The notes under the pieces are model-generated. The model did no database searches. It saw only the letters and a program-made list of their open reading frames with translations, and was not told the origin of the DNA. DNA of 24,360 bases from a virus. Positions 11,968 through 19,791 of the stretch are shown one piece after another (the stretch's first letter is position 1; every line of letters starts with the position of its first letter). Location of the stretch: IMG/VR virus record IMGVR_UViG_3300029309_000337, positions 1-24,360 of that record; one strand, written 5' to 3'. The position numbers and the translations under genes are program-made.

Positions 11968-12182
11968 TATTTTTTTTCCGTAAGTTTTTTATTTTCTTCT
12001 TCTAATTGTTTAATTTTTTTGTTTGCTTGTTCTAAATCTTGTTGTGAATGTTCAAGTTTTTGCAAACATCTTTTGTTAGCAGAATCTTTAGATTTACCGG
12101 CATCTTGAAGTTCTGCCACTTCTTGTTTAAGAATTCTAACTTGATCCTTATATTCGTTTATCAGATCTAAATTATCGGACAT
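11967..12182 (-). CDS. coiled-coil protein
   Basis: A 71-residue fully helical coiled coil (YKDQVRILKQEVAELQDAG, then KLEHSQQDLEQANKKIKQLEEEN) with no membrane segment. It is placed between holin and the small secreted protein with TAATG links at both ends, so it probably serves lysis control or as a spanin partner, though evidence is positional. Confidence 0.6.
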   Translation of the reverse strand: MSDNLDLINEYKDQVRILKQEVAELQDAGKSKDSANKRCLQKLEHSQQDLEQANKKIKQLEEENKKLTEKK

Positions 12183-12574
12183 TATTTTTTATTAGACATT
12201 CCGCCTTTAAAAATCTGTGTACCTTTAATTCCGTAAATTGATGCAACGACCAAAATCCACAAATTAGTGAACCATGATGGAAGTTGTTGAAATTGCTCAA
12301 AAAATTCTTTTATTTTAGCAGAAACACCTGGATCATCTGAAAAAACTCCATAAGCAATTACTAAAATTGGTAAAGTGAGTACAATTAAAACAAACTCATC
12401 TTTCCAGTCCGATTGTCTTGCTTCTAATAATTTTCCGGAGTATTCTAACTCACCTTTGGCCATCTTTTCTGCATGAAGCATTTGTGCGTCCGCCATACGC
12501 ATTTGCGTTTCTTTTTTCTTTTTATAAATATGCGAACCTGCATTTACAGCCAGTTTAATTGCACTTAACCACAT
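12182..12574 (-). CDS. holin, 3TM (GTA-holin-like) family
   Basis: A 130-residue membrane protein that would form the lysis pore. An amphipathic N-terminal helix (about 1-40, rich in Lys and Ala) precedes 'SDWKDEFVLIVLTLPILVIAYGVFS' (55-79, first TM) and 'WFTNLWILVVASIYGIKGTQIF' (101-122, second TM), separated by a hydrophilic loop. This matches the phage holin family also found in gene transfer agents, where 'W(K)DEFVL' is characteristic. AAAGGAG lies ahead of ATG 12574, within the end of the preceding minigene. Followed at once by the coiled-coil gene. Confidence 0.8.
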   Translation of the reverse strand: MWLSAIKLAVNAGSHIYKKKKETQMRMADAQMLHAEKMAKGELEYSGKLLEARQSDWKDEFVLIVLTLPILVIAYGVFSDDPGVSAKIKEFFEQFQQLPSWFTNLWILVVASIYGIKGTQIFKGGMSNKK

Positions 12575-12576
12575 AA

Positions 12577-12684
12577 CTATCTCCTTTTTTTAAGATGTTT
12601 TAAAGTAAATTTTATTCTTTGCCGCCAAACAAAACCATATAACTTTCTTAATAAACATTCTAGTTTTATAAGTAAATATTCCAT
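12577..12684 (-). CDS. 35-residue basic amphipathic peptide
   Basis: Found by hand. GAGG lies about 7 bases before ATG 12684. 'MEYLLIKLECLLRKLYGFVW' followed by 'RQRIKFTLKHLKKRR' is a strongly cationic amphipathic helix, so membrane association is likely. Its last codons contain the holin's ribosome site (AAAGGAG), so its translation probably affects that of the holin. Another open frame here (12590-12838) has no such support. Holin regulator or antiholin is a guess. Confidence 0.5.
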   Translation of the reverse strand: MEYLLIKLECLLRKLYGFVWRQRIKFTLKHLKKRR

Positions 12685-12704
12685 AGTATCGCCTCATAAA
12701 ATCC

Positions 12705-12899
12705 TTAATGTTTGCAATTATCACAAGCACAAAGATCGCCATCGTACCAATGAGCATGTAATATATCTTCACAATGACAATTACATTTACAATCTTTACA
12801 CTTTTTTTTTCTTTTCTTTTTTTTTGGAAAAAACACATTATCTAAATGTGTTGAAAATTTATCTAATAAATTAAAAAAACTATAAAAAAATTTATCCAT
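12705..12899 (-). CDS. Cys/His-rich small metal-binding protein
   Basis: A 64-residue protein whose second half has eight Cys and four His in a tight array: CKDCKCNCHC (34-43), then HAH (48-50), then CACDNCKH (57-64). This could bind two or more zinc ions or an iron-sulfur cluster. A Lys/Arg block (26-33) separates it from an aromatic N-terminal helix (DKFFYSFFNLLDKF). It starts by TAATG on the preceding gene. I recall similar proteins in marine phage lysis regions, without known function. Confidence 0.65.
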   Translation of the reverse strand: MDKFFYSFFNLLDKFSTHLDNVFFPKKKKRKKKCKDCKCNCHCEDILHAHWYDGDLCACDNCKH

Positions 12900-13114
12900 T
12901 ATTCTAATATCAAAGATGTTATCTTTTTTTCTCCCATATAAATTTCTATGTTTGCTTTAGATTGAATACATTTAAAAACAACCCTATCTTTACTATTTCT
13001 ATCTTTCATTGCGTATCTTTTTGCTTTAAGACATGAACTTAAACTTTCATGATACCTATGCTCAACAATTTTATGATCTTGTAAAAGAAGTAATGCAAAT
13101 ACCATTTCTATCAT
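12899..13114 (-). CDS. small protein with hydrophobic N-terminus
   Basis: A 71-residue protein beginning 'MIEMVFALLLLQDHKIVEHRY', a weak membrane segment, then 'SLSSCLKAKRYAMKDRN' and 'RVVFKCIQS', with two Cys. The pattern 'EHRYxxSLxxCLxAKR' is one I recognise in marine phages, in the same lysis neighbourhood. It is partly similar in style (short hydrophobic start, one Cys before a basic helix) to the gene at 11725-11967. Joined upstream by TGATG at 13114 and downstream by TAATG at 12899. Confidence 0.6.
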   Translation of the reverse strand: MIEMVFALLLLQDHKIVEHRYHESLSSCLKAKRYAMKDRNSKDRVVFKCIQSKANIEIYMGEKKITSLILE

Positions 13115-13497
13115 CAGTGTCCGCTTCCATTTCTAATTAATTTTTCTACATCAGATTGTAGTTTTGATATTTGTTCTTTTAGAAAATCAATATTTACTTT
13201 ATTGTTTCTCATACCTTTTAATTCTTCGTCCATAGTTTCAATTAAACCTGCCATGTGTTCAACTAACATAAAAAGCTCTGCTTCACCTGAAGATTGACCT
13301 AATTCCCCTCTTGGGTATTTAATTCTAAATTCAGAATTAGCTTCTAAATCTTTTTCCATTAACTCTAATTTTGTAGAGTGTTTATTTAAAGTTTCTACCA
13401 CACCAAAATAAGCCCAAACGCCAACAGCTACAGCAAAAACTATGCTGATTAAATTTTTCATTGGCATTGATATTGATGTGTTTTCGCTAACTTTCAT
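13114..13497 (-). CDS. conserved phage membrane protein, coiled-coil
   Basis: A 127-residue protein. After 'MKVSENTSISMPMKNL' comes a transmembrane segment (ISIVFAVAVGVWAYFGVV), then a long charged region with 'FRIKYPRGELGQSSGEAELFMLVEHMAGLI' (about 57-86) in the middle, and a C-terminal coiled coil (DFLKEQISKLQSDVEKL). This near-invariant arrangement is known to me from marine phages, but its function is unknown. Possibly an antiholin or inner-membrane scaffold in lysis. ATG 13497 is used instead of an upstream TTG (13503); it overlaps the nuclease gene's end by 11 bases. Confidence 0.7.
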   Translation of the reverse strand: MKVSENTSISMPMKNLISIVFAVAVGVWAYFGVVETLNKHSTKLELMEKDLEANSEFRIKYPRGELGQSSGEAELFMLVEHMAGLIETMDEELKGMRNNKVNIDFLKEQISKLQSDVEKLIRNGSGH

Positions 13498-13858
13498 AAT
13501 CAATCATAAATAATTTTATACCTAATTGTTTTTGATGTTTAGTAGGAGCTCTATAAATTTTATATGTGCCTTTAGCTTTATCTTCTAAACTAACGCCTTT
13601 ATTTGTTTTGCGATAGGTATTTGTTTTAATATCTAAAAGTTCTATTTTACCTTTTTTACTAACAATAACAATATCAAACGGACAAGCAGGATCTACCGCT
13701 TTGGCTACAAAATAACCTTGTTTTGTTAATTGAGCAATAGCTTCATATTCACTTGCCGTACCTTTTTGTGAAGTTCTTTTTTGTCTATCGGATATTATTG
13801 AAGAAGTGTAATCACCAAGTTGACAAGTCCACTTATGCTTATTGTTAGAATCAGCCAT
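13487..13858 (-). CDS. Holliday-junction-resolvase-like PD-(D/E)XK nuclease
   Basis: A 123-residue protein. 'QKGTASEYEAIAQLTKQGYFV' (31-51) is the Hjc-type first helix with a Glu, 'DPACPFDIVIV' (56-66) gives Asp62, and 'KIELLDIKTNTYRK' (71-84) gives Asp76-x-Lys78, the core of a PD-(D/E)XK site. It probably cuts branched DNA formed in recombination or during packaging. It overlaps the upstream gene by 64 bases and the downstream one by 11, and no good ribosome site is seen. It is unusual to find it in a lysis cassette. Confidence 0.65.
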   Translation of the reverse strand: MADSNNKHKWTCQLGDYTSSIISDRQKRTSQKGTASEYEAIAQLTKQGYFVAKAVDPACPFDIVIVSKKGKIELLDIKTNTYRKTNKGVSLEDKAKGTYKIYRAPTKHQKQLGIKLFMIDYES

Positions 13859-14001
13859 ATTAATTTATAAATGTTATTAATTTTGTAATCAATATGTTGT
13901 AGATGATTGTTCTTTATAGTGTCTATTTTGTTATTAATTAATTTTAATTCGCCTTGTAATTTAATTATTTCCTTTTCGTTTTTTTGTGATTGTGTAGCCA
14001 T
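13795..14001 (-). CDS. small coiled-coil protein with C-terminal TM segment
   Basis: A 68-residue protein beginning 'MATQSQKNEKEIIKLQGELKL' (coiled coil) and ending in 'LIWLILTISISGLVNLVITLLQ', one membrane anchor. AGGGGA precedes ATG 14001 by about 7 bases, so I reject an upstream start near 14094 that overlaps the ejection-protein gene. Probably a tail-anchored lysis or DNA-entry helper. It is the first gene after the internal virion protein and overlaps the nuclease. Confidence 0.6.
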   Translation of the reverse strand: MATQSQKNEKEIIKLQGELKLINNKIDTIKNNHLQHIDYKINNIYKLIWLILTISISGLVNLVITLLQ

Positions 14002-14005
14002 TAGA

Positions 14006-16024
14006 CTATTCCCCTTTTTTACCTTGAAGCATTTGTAAATACTCATAGATAAATTGTCTTGTTTCACTATCTGCGTTTGCCATAATAACTCCAAGTTTTC
14101 CTAAATGTTGAATTACAGCGTCAGCACCTTTATTACCGGATATTTTAATTCCTTGTGCTAACCAACCTATAAATTTAGGGTTAGTCATCAAACCTGCCGT
14201 TACCCTTGCACTACCAATAACTAAAGGTACGGATAATATAAAAGCCGGATTACCTGTAAATGCAGTTGCACCACCACCAAAGATTAAACCTTGTCCGACT
14301 AATCTATCTGCTGTTCCGCTTGGGTTAGCAAAAGTCTTACCACTAGCTCTAATGTTATCTGAAATGTTTAAAACTTGTTGTAAATTTTTTTGAAATTCTT
14401 TTCCAAAAGGTGCATTTCTAAATAAAGTATCTTTTGCTTTTTCTGATAATTTACTAAAATTAGTTAAAAAAGTTTCCGAAGAAAATCTTCCGGCAGTCAT
14501 TACAGTATCGCCGCCAAATGTTTGGGCAGGTTGCATACGACCTAATCTTTCAAGAATGTTTGATACTAAAATTTTATAATTATCGTTTGCCGTAGCTTTA
14601 TTTACTTTTGCTAAAGAATTTCTAACGGCGTTAAGTCTAGTTGCACCTTCTTTACCTGAACTTAATAAAGACATAACAAGTTTATCAGGATCTGCTGCAT
14701 TTACTATTGGTTGCAAATAATCTTCTATTCTTTGTAATCCTTTACTATAAAATTTATTAGAATTAATAACTTCTTTTACAGCTTTATCGCCACCATATTT
14801 TTTAGCTGCTATTTTTAAATCTTCGCTTAACGCTTTGTAAATTAATTTAAGTTGTCCTTTTTCTACATCAGGTATTAAATCAAAAGAAGCCATTTTTTTA
14901 CCTATTTTTTGTTTTATAGCTTTTACAGCCGCATAAGGAAGTTCTCCATTTTTTGTAATATCTTTTGTTATGTTTTCAAATAAATCACTTATAAAAGGGC
15001 TTTTAAGTTGATCGCCTACATTTTTTGCACCTGGAATATCGTCAGCTAAAGAACGAATAGTATTAATTGTACTACCTTTAGCTTTTGATAAATCAATTAA
15101 AGCATCTTTTTTAATATATTTATCTAATTTACCAAATAATGTTCCTGCTTTAGAATTAAATAAACCAACAAAACTTTTAGTATTATTTACACCATCAATA
15201 GAATTTTTTAATGCTCTACCAACTATTGATTCATCTGGAATAACAGGTTTTCCTATTAAACTTTTTGCGGTAGATAAAACTTTATCGCCTAATTGTTTTT
15301 GTGCATTTCCAGCAACAGCTGCTATTTTACCTGAACTTCCTGGAAAATTACCTAATAACAATTCAACTGTTTGCATACCTCTTTTTTGTGTTACTTGTCC
15401 TAAAGAAGGTGTAACACCAGCGTCTATATAATCTGATAATCTTTTACTTGTAGCAACACCTGTTTTTCCAAAACCTGTTATTGCACCTTTTAAAGGTTTT
15501 AATAATAATGGTGCCACCGCTTGTCCTATTGAACCAAAAGCAAAATCCGTTCCCCTTTGTGCTGCCCATTCTTTGTTAGTTCTTAAAATTTCAGCACCAT
15601 ACATTTGGCCAACTCTTTCAAACAATTCAGCTCCGGCTGCCATACCAACTCCAGAACCAACTATTGCACCACCTGCTGTTCCTACTACCGGTACAACACT
15701 TCCAGCAACACCGCCTTTTGCTGCACCATAAATAGAACCTACTAATTCCGCAGCTTCTTTACCTAAATCTATTGCGTCCGCTAAATTTGTTTTATTTTTA
15801 TTATCTAATTGAAATCTATTTCCGTCTTTATCGGTAACTATAAAATTATTACCCTCAAGAGGTTGAACATCTGTATAAAATTTTTGAAGTGTTGCTACTT
15901 TTGAAGCCATATTAGGTGCGGCTTCAACTAGAAATCTTACTTTGTTAGGTACTTCTTCTAAAGTAATTAATTCTTTTTTTCTGTCTTTTGGAAGTTGACT
16001 TACATATTCTAAAGTTGTTGCCAT
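14006..16024 (-). CDS. large internal virion / DNA-ejection protein
   Basis: A 672-residue protein that is probably carried in the virion and injected with DNA. It has a glycine-rich hydrophobic stretch, 'GGVAGSVVPVVGTAGGAIVGSGVGMAAGAE' in outline (about 103-134), of the type that lets podovirus ejection proteins enter the membrane. It is surrounded by charged helices and a second hydrophobic patch near 598-620. The final 'FIYEYLQMLQGKKGE' is hydrophilic. No lytic transglycosylase motif is visible. AAAGGTTAG precedes ATG 16024. It forms a set with 16027-17115, 17115-18491 and 18611-19315. A tail tape-measure protein is the main alternative, less likely without other long-tail genes. Confidence 0.6.
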   Translation of the reverse strand: MATTLEYVSQLPKDRKKELITLEEVPNKVRFLVEAAPNMASKVATLQKFYTDVQPLEGNNFIVTDKDGNRFQLDNKNKTNLADAIDLGKEAAELVGSIYGAAKGGVAGSVVPVVGTAGGAIVGSGVGMAAGAELFERVGQMYGAEILRTNKEWAAQRGTDFAFGSIGQAVAPLLLKPLKGAITGFGKTGVATSKRLSDYIDAGVTPSLGQVTQKRGMQTVELLLGNFPGSSGKIAAVAGNAQKQLGDKVLSTAKSLIGKPVIPDESIVGRALKNSIDGVNNTKSFVGLFNSKAGTLFGKLDKYIKKDALIDLSKAKGSTINTIRSLADDIPGAKNVGDQLKSPFISDLFENITKDITKNGELPYAAVKAIKQKIGKKMASFDLIPDVEKGQLKLIYKALSEDLKIAAKKYGGDKAVKEVINSNKFYSKGLQRIEDYLQPIVNAADPDKLVMSLLSSGKEGATRLNAVRNSLAKVNKATANDNYKILVSNILERLGRMQPAQTFGGDTVMTAGRFSSETFLTNFSKLSEKAKDTLFRNAPFGKEFQKNLQQVLNISDNIRASGKTFANPSGTADRLVGQGLIFGGGATAFTGNPAFILSVPLVIGSARVTAGLMTNPKFIGWLAQGIKISGNKGADAVIQHLGKLGVIMANADSETRQFIYEYLQMLQGKKGE

Positions 16025-16026
16025 TA

Positions 16027-17115
16027 CTAACCTTTAATTTTAAATATTTTTCCATTTGGTAATTTAAAGAAAAATTCTCCATTTTGATAATCTACTAATC
16101 TTGTTCCAGATGGTAATCTACCTGTCATTTCCGTCATTTGACCTGGAGGTCCATCTTGAACCATTTCTTTTATAAATAATGGTCTTAAATCACTATCAAC
16201 AAATATATTTTCAATATTCAAACCTTTGTTTGCCGCTACTGTTTCATATCCTTTTCTAATGTTATCAATTGCACCTTCTGATGAATTATGAAATGCTATT
16301 GCAGCATTTTTAAAGTTTTCTTTTTCTCTTTCTGTTAATCTTTGTCCTGTTTTTAATTTTTGCCATTTTTGAAATGCTTTTTCAAAACTTAAAAAAGTAG
16401 AACCACCTGTACCCTCCGCTACTTCAAATTCTGACTCTCTTACAACCGAATTAGGGTCTAGTGTTTTCATAAATGCAAAAATTGCTGCTACATCACCGGC
16501 ACCTGTATCTTGTTCTAATGCCGCTAACATTTTTTTAAGTTGAACAGTTGATTCATTAAAATTTTCTACTTGTTTGTCATCATTGTAATTTTTAAAGAAA
16601 GTTTGTTCATCTTTGTTTTTCATTTCTAATAATTTAAATGCTTGGTTTTTTTTATCTTTTGCATCTTTTCCTGACTCAATAATTTTTTGTAGTTCAAGAT
16701 TTACAATACCAGCGGCTGCTTTATCTGGAAACGCTTTAGCAACATCTTTAAATGGGTGATCGTCAGGTAGGGCTTCAAAGAAACTTCTTTGTTTATCTGC
16801 TAAAGCTCTAGCTTTTTTGTTTTCTTCCATTTTTCTTTTCATTTCTTCCATTTGCATAAAGTTAGATTGAATTTTACCTGTTTCTTGAACAGCAGGTAAG
16901 AAAGAACTAAAAGGGTCATTACCTTTTATGCCTTGCCCAACTATGTTTGCACCTAATAAAATGTTTGGATTTATGTTACCTAGATTACCAAAAAAACCAC
17001 CTGTGTTTTCTAATAAACCGGTACTAACATTATTAGTATCTCCTAAAACACCTGTGTTTTGGTTTTTAGTTGCATAGTCCATCATCAACATTTCTCTAAA
17101 TCTTTTATCAAACAT
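16027..17115 (-). CDS. internal virion/structural protein
   Basis: A 362-residue protein with an N-terminal Gly/Asn-rich region, a charged helical centre (KMEENKKARALADKQRSFFE), and the region 'AGDVAAIFAFMKTLDPNSVVRESEFEVA', which I recognise as a recurring block in phage internal structural proteins. The C-terminus 'FFFKLPNGKIFKIKG' is beta-type. It starts by TAATG on the stop of the gene at 17115 and is followed after two bases by the ejection protein. Function inferred from location and block. Confidence 0.6.
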   Translation of the reverse strand: MFDKRFREMLMMDYATKNQNTGVLGDTNNVSTGLLENTGGFFGNLGNINPNILLGANIVGQGIKGNDPFSSFLPAVQETGKIQSNFMQMEEMKRKMEENKKARALADKQRSFFEALPDDHPFKDVAKAFPDKAAAGIVNLELQKIIESGKDAKDKKNQAFKLLEMKNKDEQTFFKNYNDDKQVENFNESTVQLKKMLAALEQDTGAGDVAAIFAFMKTLDPNSVVRESEFEVAEGTGGSTFLSFEKAFQKWQKLKTGQRLTEREKENFKNAAIAFHNSSEGAIDNIRKGYETVAANKGLNIENIFVDSDLRPLFIKEMVQDGPPGQMTEMTGRLPSGTRLVDYQNGEFFFKLPNGKIFKIKG

Positions 17116-18491
17116 TATATTAGTCCTCTATTTTTCATATAATCAATATTATAAGGGTTATTGCTTAAATTATCCATTGTAAAACCGCCAGGGAAAGCCG
17201 CAGAATAGCCAAATTGCTGGTTTGTAGGGGTAAGTATCATATTAAGGTTTGCTTTAGCCTGATCGTATGCTGTTTGCACAGCCGAAGCAGATCCTTGATT
17301 ACCTAGATTAGCAAAGTAATTATTTACCATAGAATTAACCGGTGTCGTATTTCCTACAACATTAGCCGCTAAAGGCGTTAATTGGTTCATAGCTTCCCTT
17401 TCCCCACCGCTAACATTTCCGGTAAGATAATTTCCACTATATTTAAAATCATTAGGGTCATTGGGATTGTATCTTATAGTTTGGCCTGTAAATCCTAATA
17501 ATTCTAATGCTTTATTATTTTTATAAGTATCTGTAACCCCTCTAATCATAGTACCTAATATACCCCCAGATTTTGCTACAGTTCCTAAAGGATTATCCGA
17601 TAAATCTCCTGCAAAAGTTGAAGCATCTTCGTCAATTGAAGAAGTAAATTCACTATATTTAGTTTGATTTTTAACATTGTTAAAAGCTAAATCTAAATTA
17701 TCTACAACAAAATCTGTTTCTATATCGGATAATTTACTTCCTTTTAAATTAGAATTAGAAAGAGCTTGTAATTGATTTAAGGTATTTATTTTATCTTCTT
17801 TAGAAACAGCGTTTGAATCAAGATATGCTTCTAAATTTGCCGTTTGATATTGTTCCGTTGTAATAATTCCAGGTGTTTGTGTTATAGTAACTTGTTTTGT
17901 TTCAGGATTATAAAAAGAACTTTCTATACTTCCTAAACCATAACCAGCATCAATATCATTTGTTCCGGTTGAATATGCTTCTGTTTCGTAATCAAAATTT
18001 TGTGAAATAACACCTGGTGGTAATTGTGGGTCAGAAAAATCATTATTATTATTTGTGCTTGTAACACTAGAAATAGTATCAGGTGCACCGTAAGCCGCTG
18101 TTTCATAATCAAAACTATTATTATTACCTCCGCTACTTACACCGCTCATATCATTTGTACTTACTCCGCCTGAACTATCGCCACCATAATTTCCTCCGGA
18201 AGAAGCTCCACCTGCAGGTCCAGAACTTCCGCCACCAAAACCATCACTAGCATCTCCATAACCATCAAAACTTAAAATACCGGAAGCACCGATATTAGGT
18301 TGATTGTTCACTAATGAACCATGAAGATTAGCTTGTAGTAAAAGATTTTTTTCTGCGTCCGTAATATAAGATAATTCTGTTGGTGGGCTATTTTCAGAAG
18401 ATTGCCAAAATTTAGGAGCTGTTACTTCTTCTGTTTCGCCAAGAAAATTTTTAACACCGCCTTGTATAGCATAACCTTTATCTGATAACAT
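17115..18491 (-). CDS. Gly/Ser-rich structural protein
   Basis: A 458-residue protein. The N-terminal region 'MLSDKGYAIQGGVKNFLGE…' through 'ELSYITDAEKNLL…NLHGSL…GASGILSFDGYGD' (1-80) is a conserved domain that I recognise from marine phage virion proteins. Next comes a long Gly/Ser/Asn region (81-126) and two near-identical short segments, FDYETAAY (127-134) and FDYETEAY (166-173), then a helical C-terminus. AAGGAG TTCAA precedes ATG 18491. It probably belongs to the internal core or tail, and the low-complexity linker may be for flexible extension. Confidence 0.6.
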   Translation of the reverse strand: MLSDKGYAIQGGVKNFLGETEEVTAPKFWQSSENSPPTELSYITDAEKNLLLQANLHGSLVNNQPNIGASGILSFDGYGDASDGFGGGSSGPAGGASSGGNYGGDSSGGVSTNDMSGVSSGGNNNSFDYETAAYGAPDTISSVTSTNNNNDFSDPQLPPGVISQNFDYETEAYSTGTNDIDAGYGLGSIESSFYNPETKQVTITQTPGIITTEQYQTANLEAYLDSNAVSKEDKINTLNQLQALSNSNLKGSKLSDIETDFVVDNLDLAFNNVKNQTKYSEFTSSIDEDASTFAGDLSDNPLGTVAKSGGILGTMIRGVTDTYKNNKALELLGFTGQTIRYNPNDPNDFKYSGNYLTGNVSGGEREAMNQLTPLAANVVGNTTPVNSMVNNYFANLGNQGSASAVQTAYDQAKANLNMILTPTNQQFGYSAAFPGGFTMDNLSNNPYNIDYMKNRGLI

Positions 18492-18500
18492 TTGAACTCC

Positions 18501-18611
18501 TTAAAATATTATTGCAATTGCAACTAAAATATATATGGCCAAAATGTGTTTTGCAGGTTTGTTTTTTATTTTAGTTTCAATATCAAAAATAATTTTTTTT
18601 ATTTTATCCAT
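18501..18611 (-). CDS. 36-residue membrane peptide
   Basis: Found by hand: 'MDKIKKIIFDIETKIKNKPA' followed by the membrane segment 'HILAIYILVAIAIIF'. It begins on the last base of the preceding stop (TAATG at 18611). Its stop and the AAGGAG for the next gene overlap, so it likely tunes the next gene's translation. Perhaps part of the ejection machinery; nothing more can be said. Confidence 0.5.
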   Translation of the reverse strand: MDKIKKIIFDIETKIKNKPAKHILAIYILVAIAIIF

Positions 18612-19315
18612 TATAATAATCCCCCTAATAAACCAACACCACCACCAATAAGAGGTCCAATTCCAGGTATTGCAGAACCTATTAATGCACCACCCATAGC
18701 CGTAGTTAATGGATTAGCTCTTGTATTTACTTGTTGATTAGTTACCGGAAATCCTGCCGCTATCGGCGATACTATTCCGGAGTATTGTTGTAAAGATTGA
18801 AATGGTGCTAAATTCTGTTCTCTAGTTAATTGTTCTAATTGTCTTCCGGTTGTAAATAATGACGGAGCTCTAGAAGCAATATTCAATTGTCTATTTCTTT
18901 CTTGTCCGTATTCGCCGAAAGCTAAAGGTAAAGCTGCTTGGGCAACTTGTGTTACAATTTGATTTTGATTCATTGGCGAACCAGGTGTTCTACCTGCACC
19001 GCTAAATTGAGAATTAACATTTGTTGCAATATCCGAAGCTGTTTTTTGTAATAAAGGAGATAAAAAAGGATTTAAAAATTTTCCGGATAAAGTATCTGCA
19101 AGTTGTTGATTAGCTGCACCGGCCATAGCCTCTTGTTGTGCAAGTCCTGTTAATGTTTGTTGTGTTGGTGTAACATAACCTGAAGCCGCAACTCCTTGAT
19201 TGTAAAGATTACCGGCTTCACTAATAATTTGATTTAATGCTGGTTGAGCAGGTGCATAAGGCGTAACGCCTGTTTGTTGTGTGCTACCGCTAGAACTTCC
19301 TCCTCCAAAACTCAT
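18611..19315 (-). CDS. podovirus-type internal/tail protein
   Basis: A 234-residue protein rich in Gln, Ala, Gly and Ser. 'LNPFLSPLLQKTASDIATNVNSQFSGAGR' and 'GEYGQERNRQLNI' form a pattern typical of phage internal core proteins that interact with the tail or the ejection proteins. The last 30 residues are a glycine-zipper hydrophobic helix (GGALIGSAIPGIGPLIGG) that can enter a membrane. The ATG shares ATGA with the GNAT-like gene before it. Likely injected along with the other core proteins. Confidence 0.55.
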   Translation of the reverse strand: MSFGGGSSSGSTQQTGVTPYAPAQPALNQIISEAGNLYNQGVAASGYVTPTQQTLTGLAQQEAMAGAANQQLADTLSGKFLNPFLSPLLQKTASDIATNVNSQFSGAGRTPGSPMNQNQIVTQVAQAALPLAFGEYGQERNRQLNIASRAPSLFTTGRQLEQLTREQNLAPFQSLQQYSGIVSPIAAGFPVTNQQVNTRANPLTTAMGGALIGSAIPGIGPLIGGGVGLLGGLL

Positions 19316-19755
19316 TTTTTCTCCTCTTGTTTAATTTTTTTTTCTAAAACAACATGGGTTCTATTATACCCAAAGTTATTTAAAACTTTTTGCCAACCAG
19401 GTCTTGCTATTAATTCCATCATTTTGCAATCTTCTTGTTTAGCAAACTTTTCAATATCTTTAATAAGATATTGCCATTTGTGGCGTTGCTTACCTGTCAT
19501 AATATAAATATGACAAACTTTACCTAATTTTCTTTTTATAATTTCGGTAATTACAACACCAAAATATTTTTCGTTAGTTTGTTCTTTAGCATTATCCCAA
19601 AGAACCCATACTTGAAATTTACCTTGTTTTGCCGTTTCATAGACAAAATTTGAATCGTTTAGTTGACTTGAATAAGCTAAAGCATCTCTTATATCTTTAT
19701 CTACAATAGGCCAAACTTTATCAAGTTCTTGTATCGGTATTCGTACTAACTCCAT
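19312..19755 (-). CDS. GNAT-like acetyltransferase fold protein
   Basis: A 147-residue protein with GNAT-like order: strand 'FQVWVLWD', 'YFGVVITEII', 'KVCHIYIMTG', then 'QRHKWQYLIKDIEKFAKQEDCKMMELIARPGWQKVLNNFGYNRTHVVLEKK' in outline, where 'KQRHKWQYLI' would be the acetyl-CoA loop and the last strands close the fold. The CoA loop is degenerate (no R/Q-x-x-G-x-G/A). Such proteins sit near podovirus internal virion genes and may not be enzymes. It is the first gene after the spacer that precedes the core-protein set. Confidence 0.6.
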   Translation of the reverse strand: MELVRIPIQELDKVWPIVDKDIRDALAYSSQLNDSNFVYETAKQGKFQVWVLWDNAKEQTNEKYFGVVITEIIKRKLGKVCHIYIMTGKQRHKWQYLIKDIEKFAKQEDCKMMELIARPGWQKVLNNFGYNRTHVVLEKKIKQEEKK

Positions 19756-19768
19756 AAATATAGTATAT

Positions 19769-19788
19769 TATTGTTCAAAACAACAATA
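19769..19788. repeat. AT-rich inverted repeat in spacer
   Basis: TATTGTT (19769-19775) and AACAATA (19782-19788) pair around CAAAAC in the 36-base spacer between the fibre block and the GNAT-like gene. No U-run follows in the leftward direction, so it looks more like a protein site or RNA structure than a terminator. A weak promoter for the core-protein genes could overlap it (leftward TGTTGT…TATATT, 17 apart). Confidence 0.35.
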
Positions 19789-19791
19789 TAA

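Noticed and set aside
12590-12838. 82-codon frame on the minus strand
   Set aside because: It overlaps the Cys/His-rich gene (12705-12899) and the peptide gene 12577-12684, both of which have family pattern, a good ribosome site or TAATG coupling.
19756-19791. Intrinsic terminator between fibre block and GNAT-like gene
   Set aside because: The inverted repeat is AT-only and lacks a U-run in the leftward direction; retained only as a repeat.
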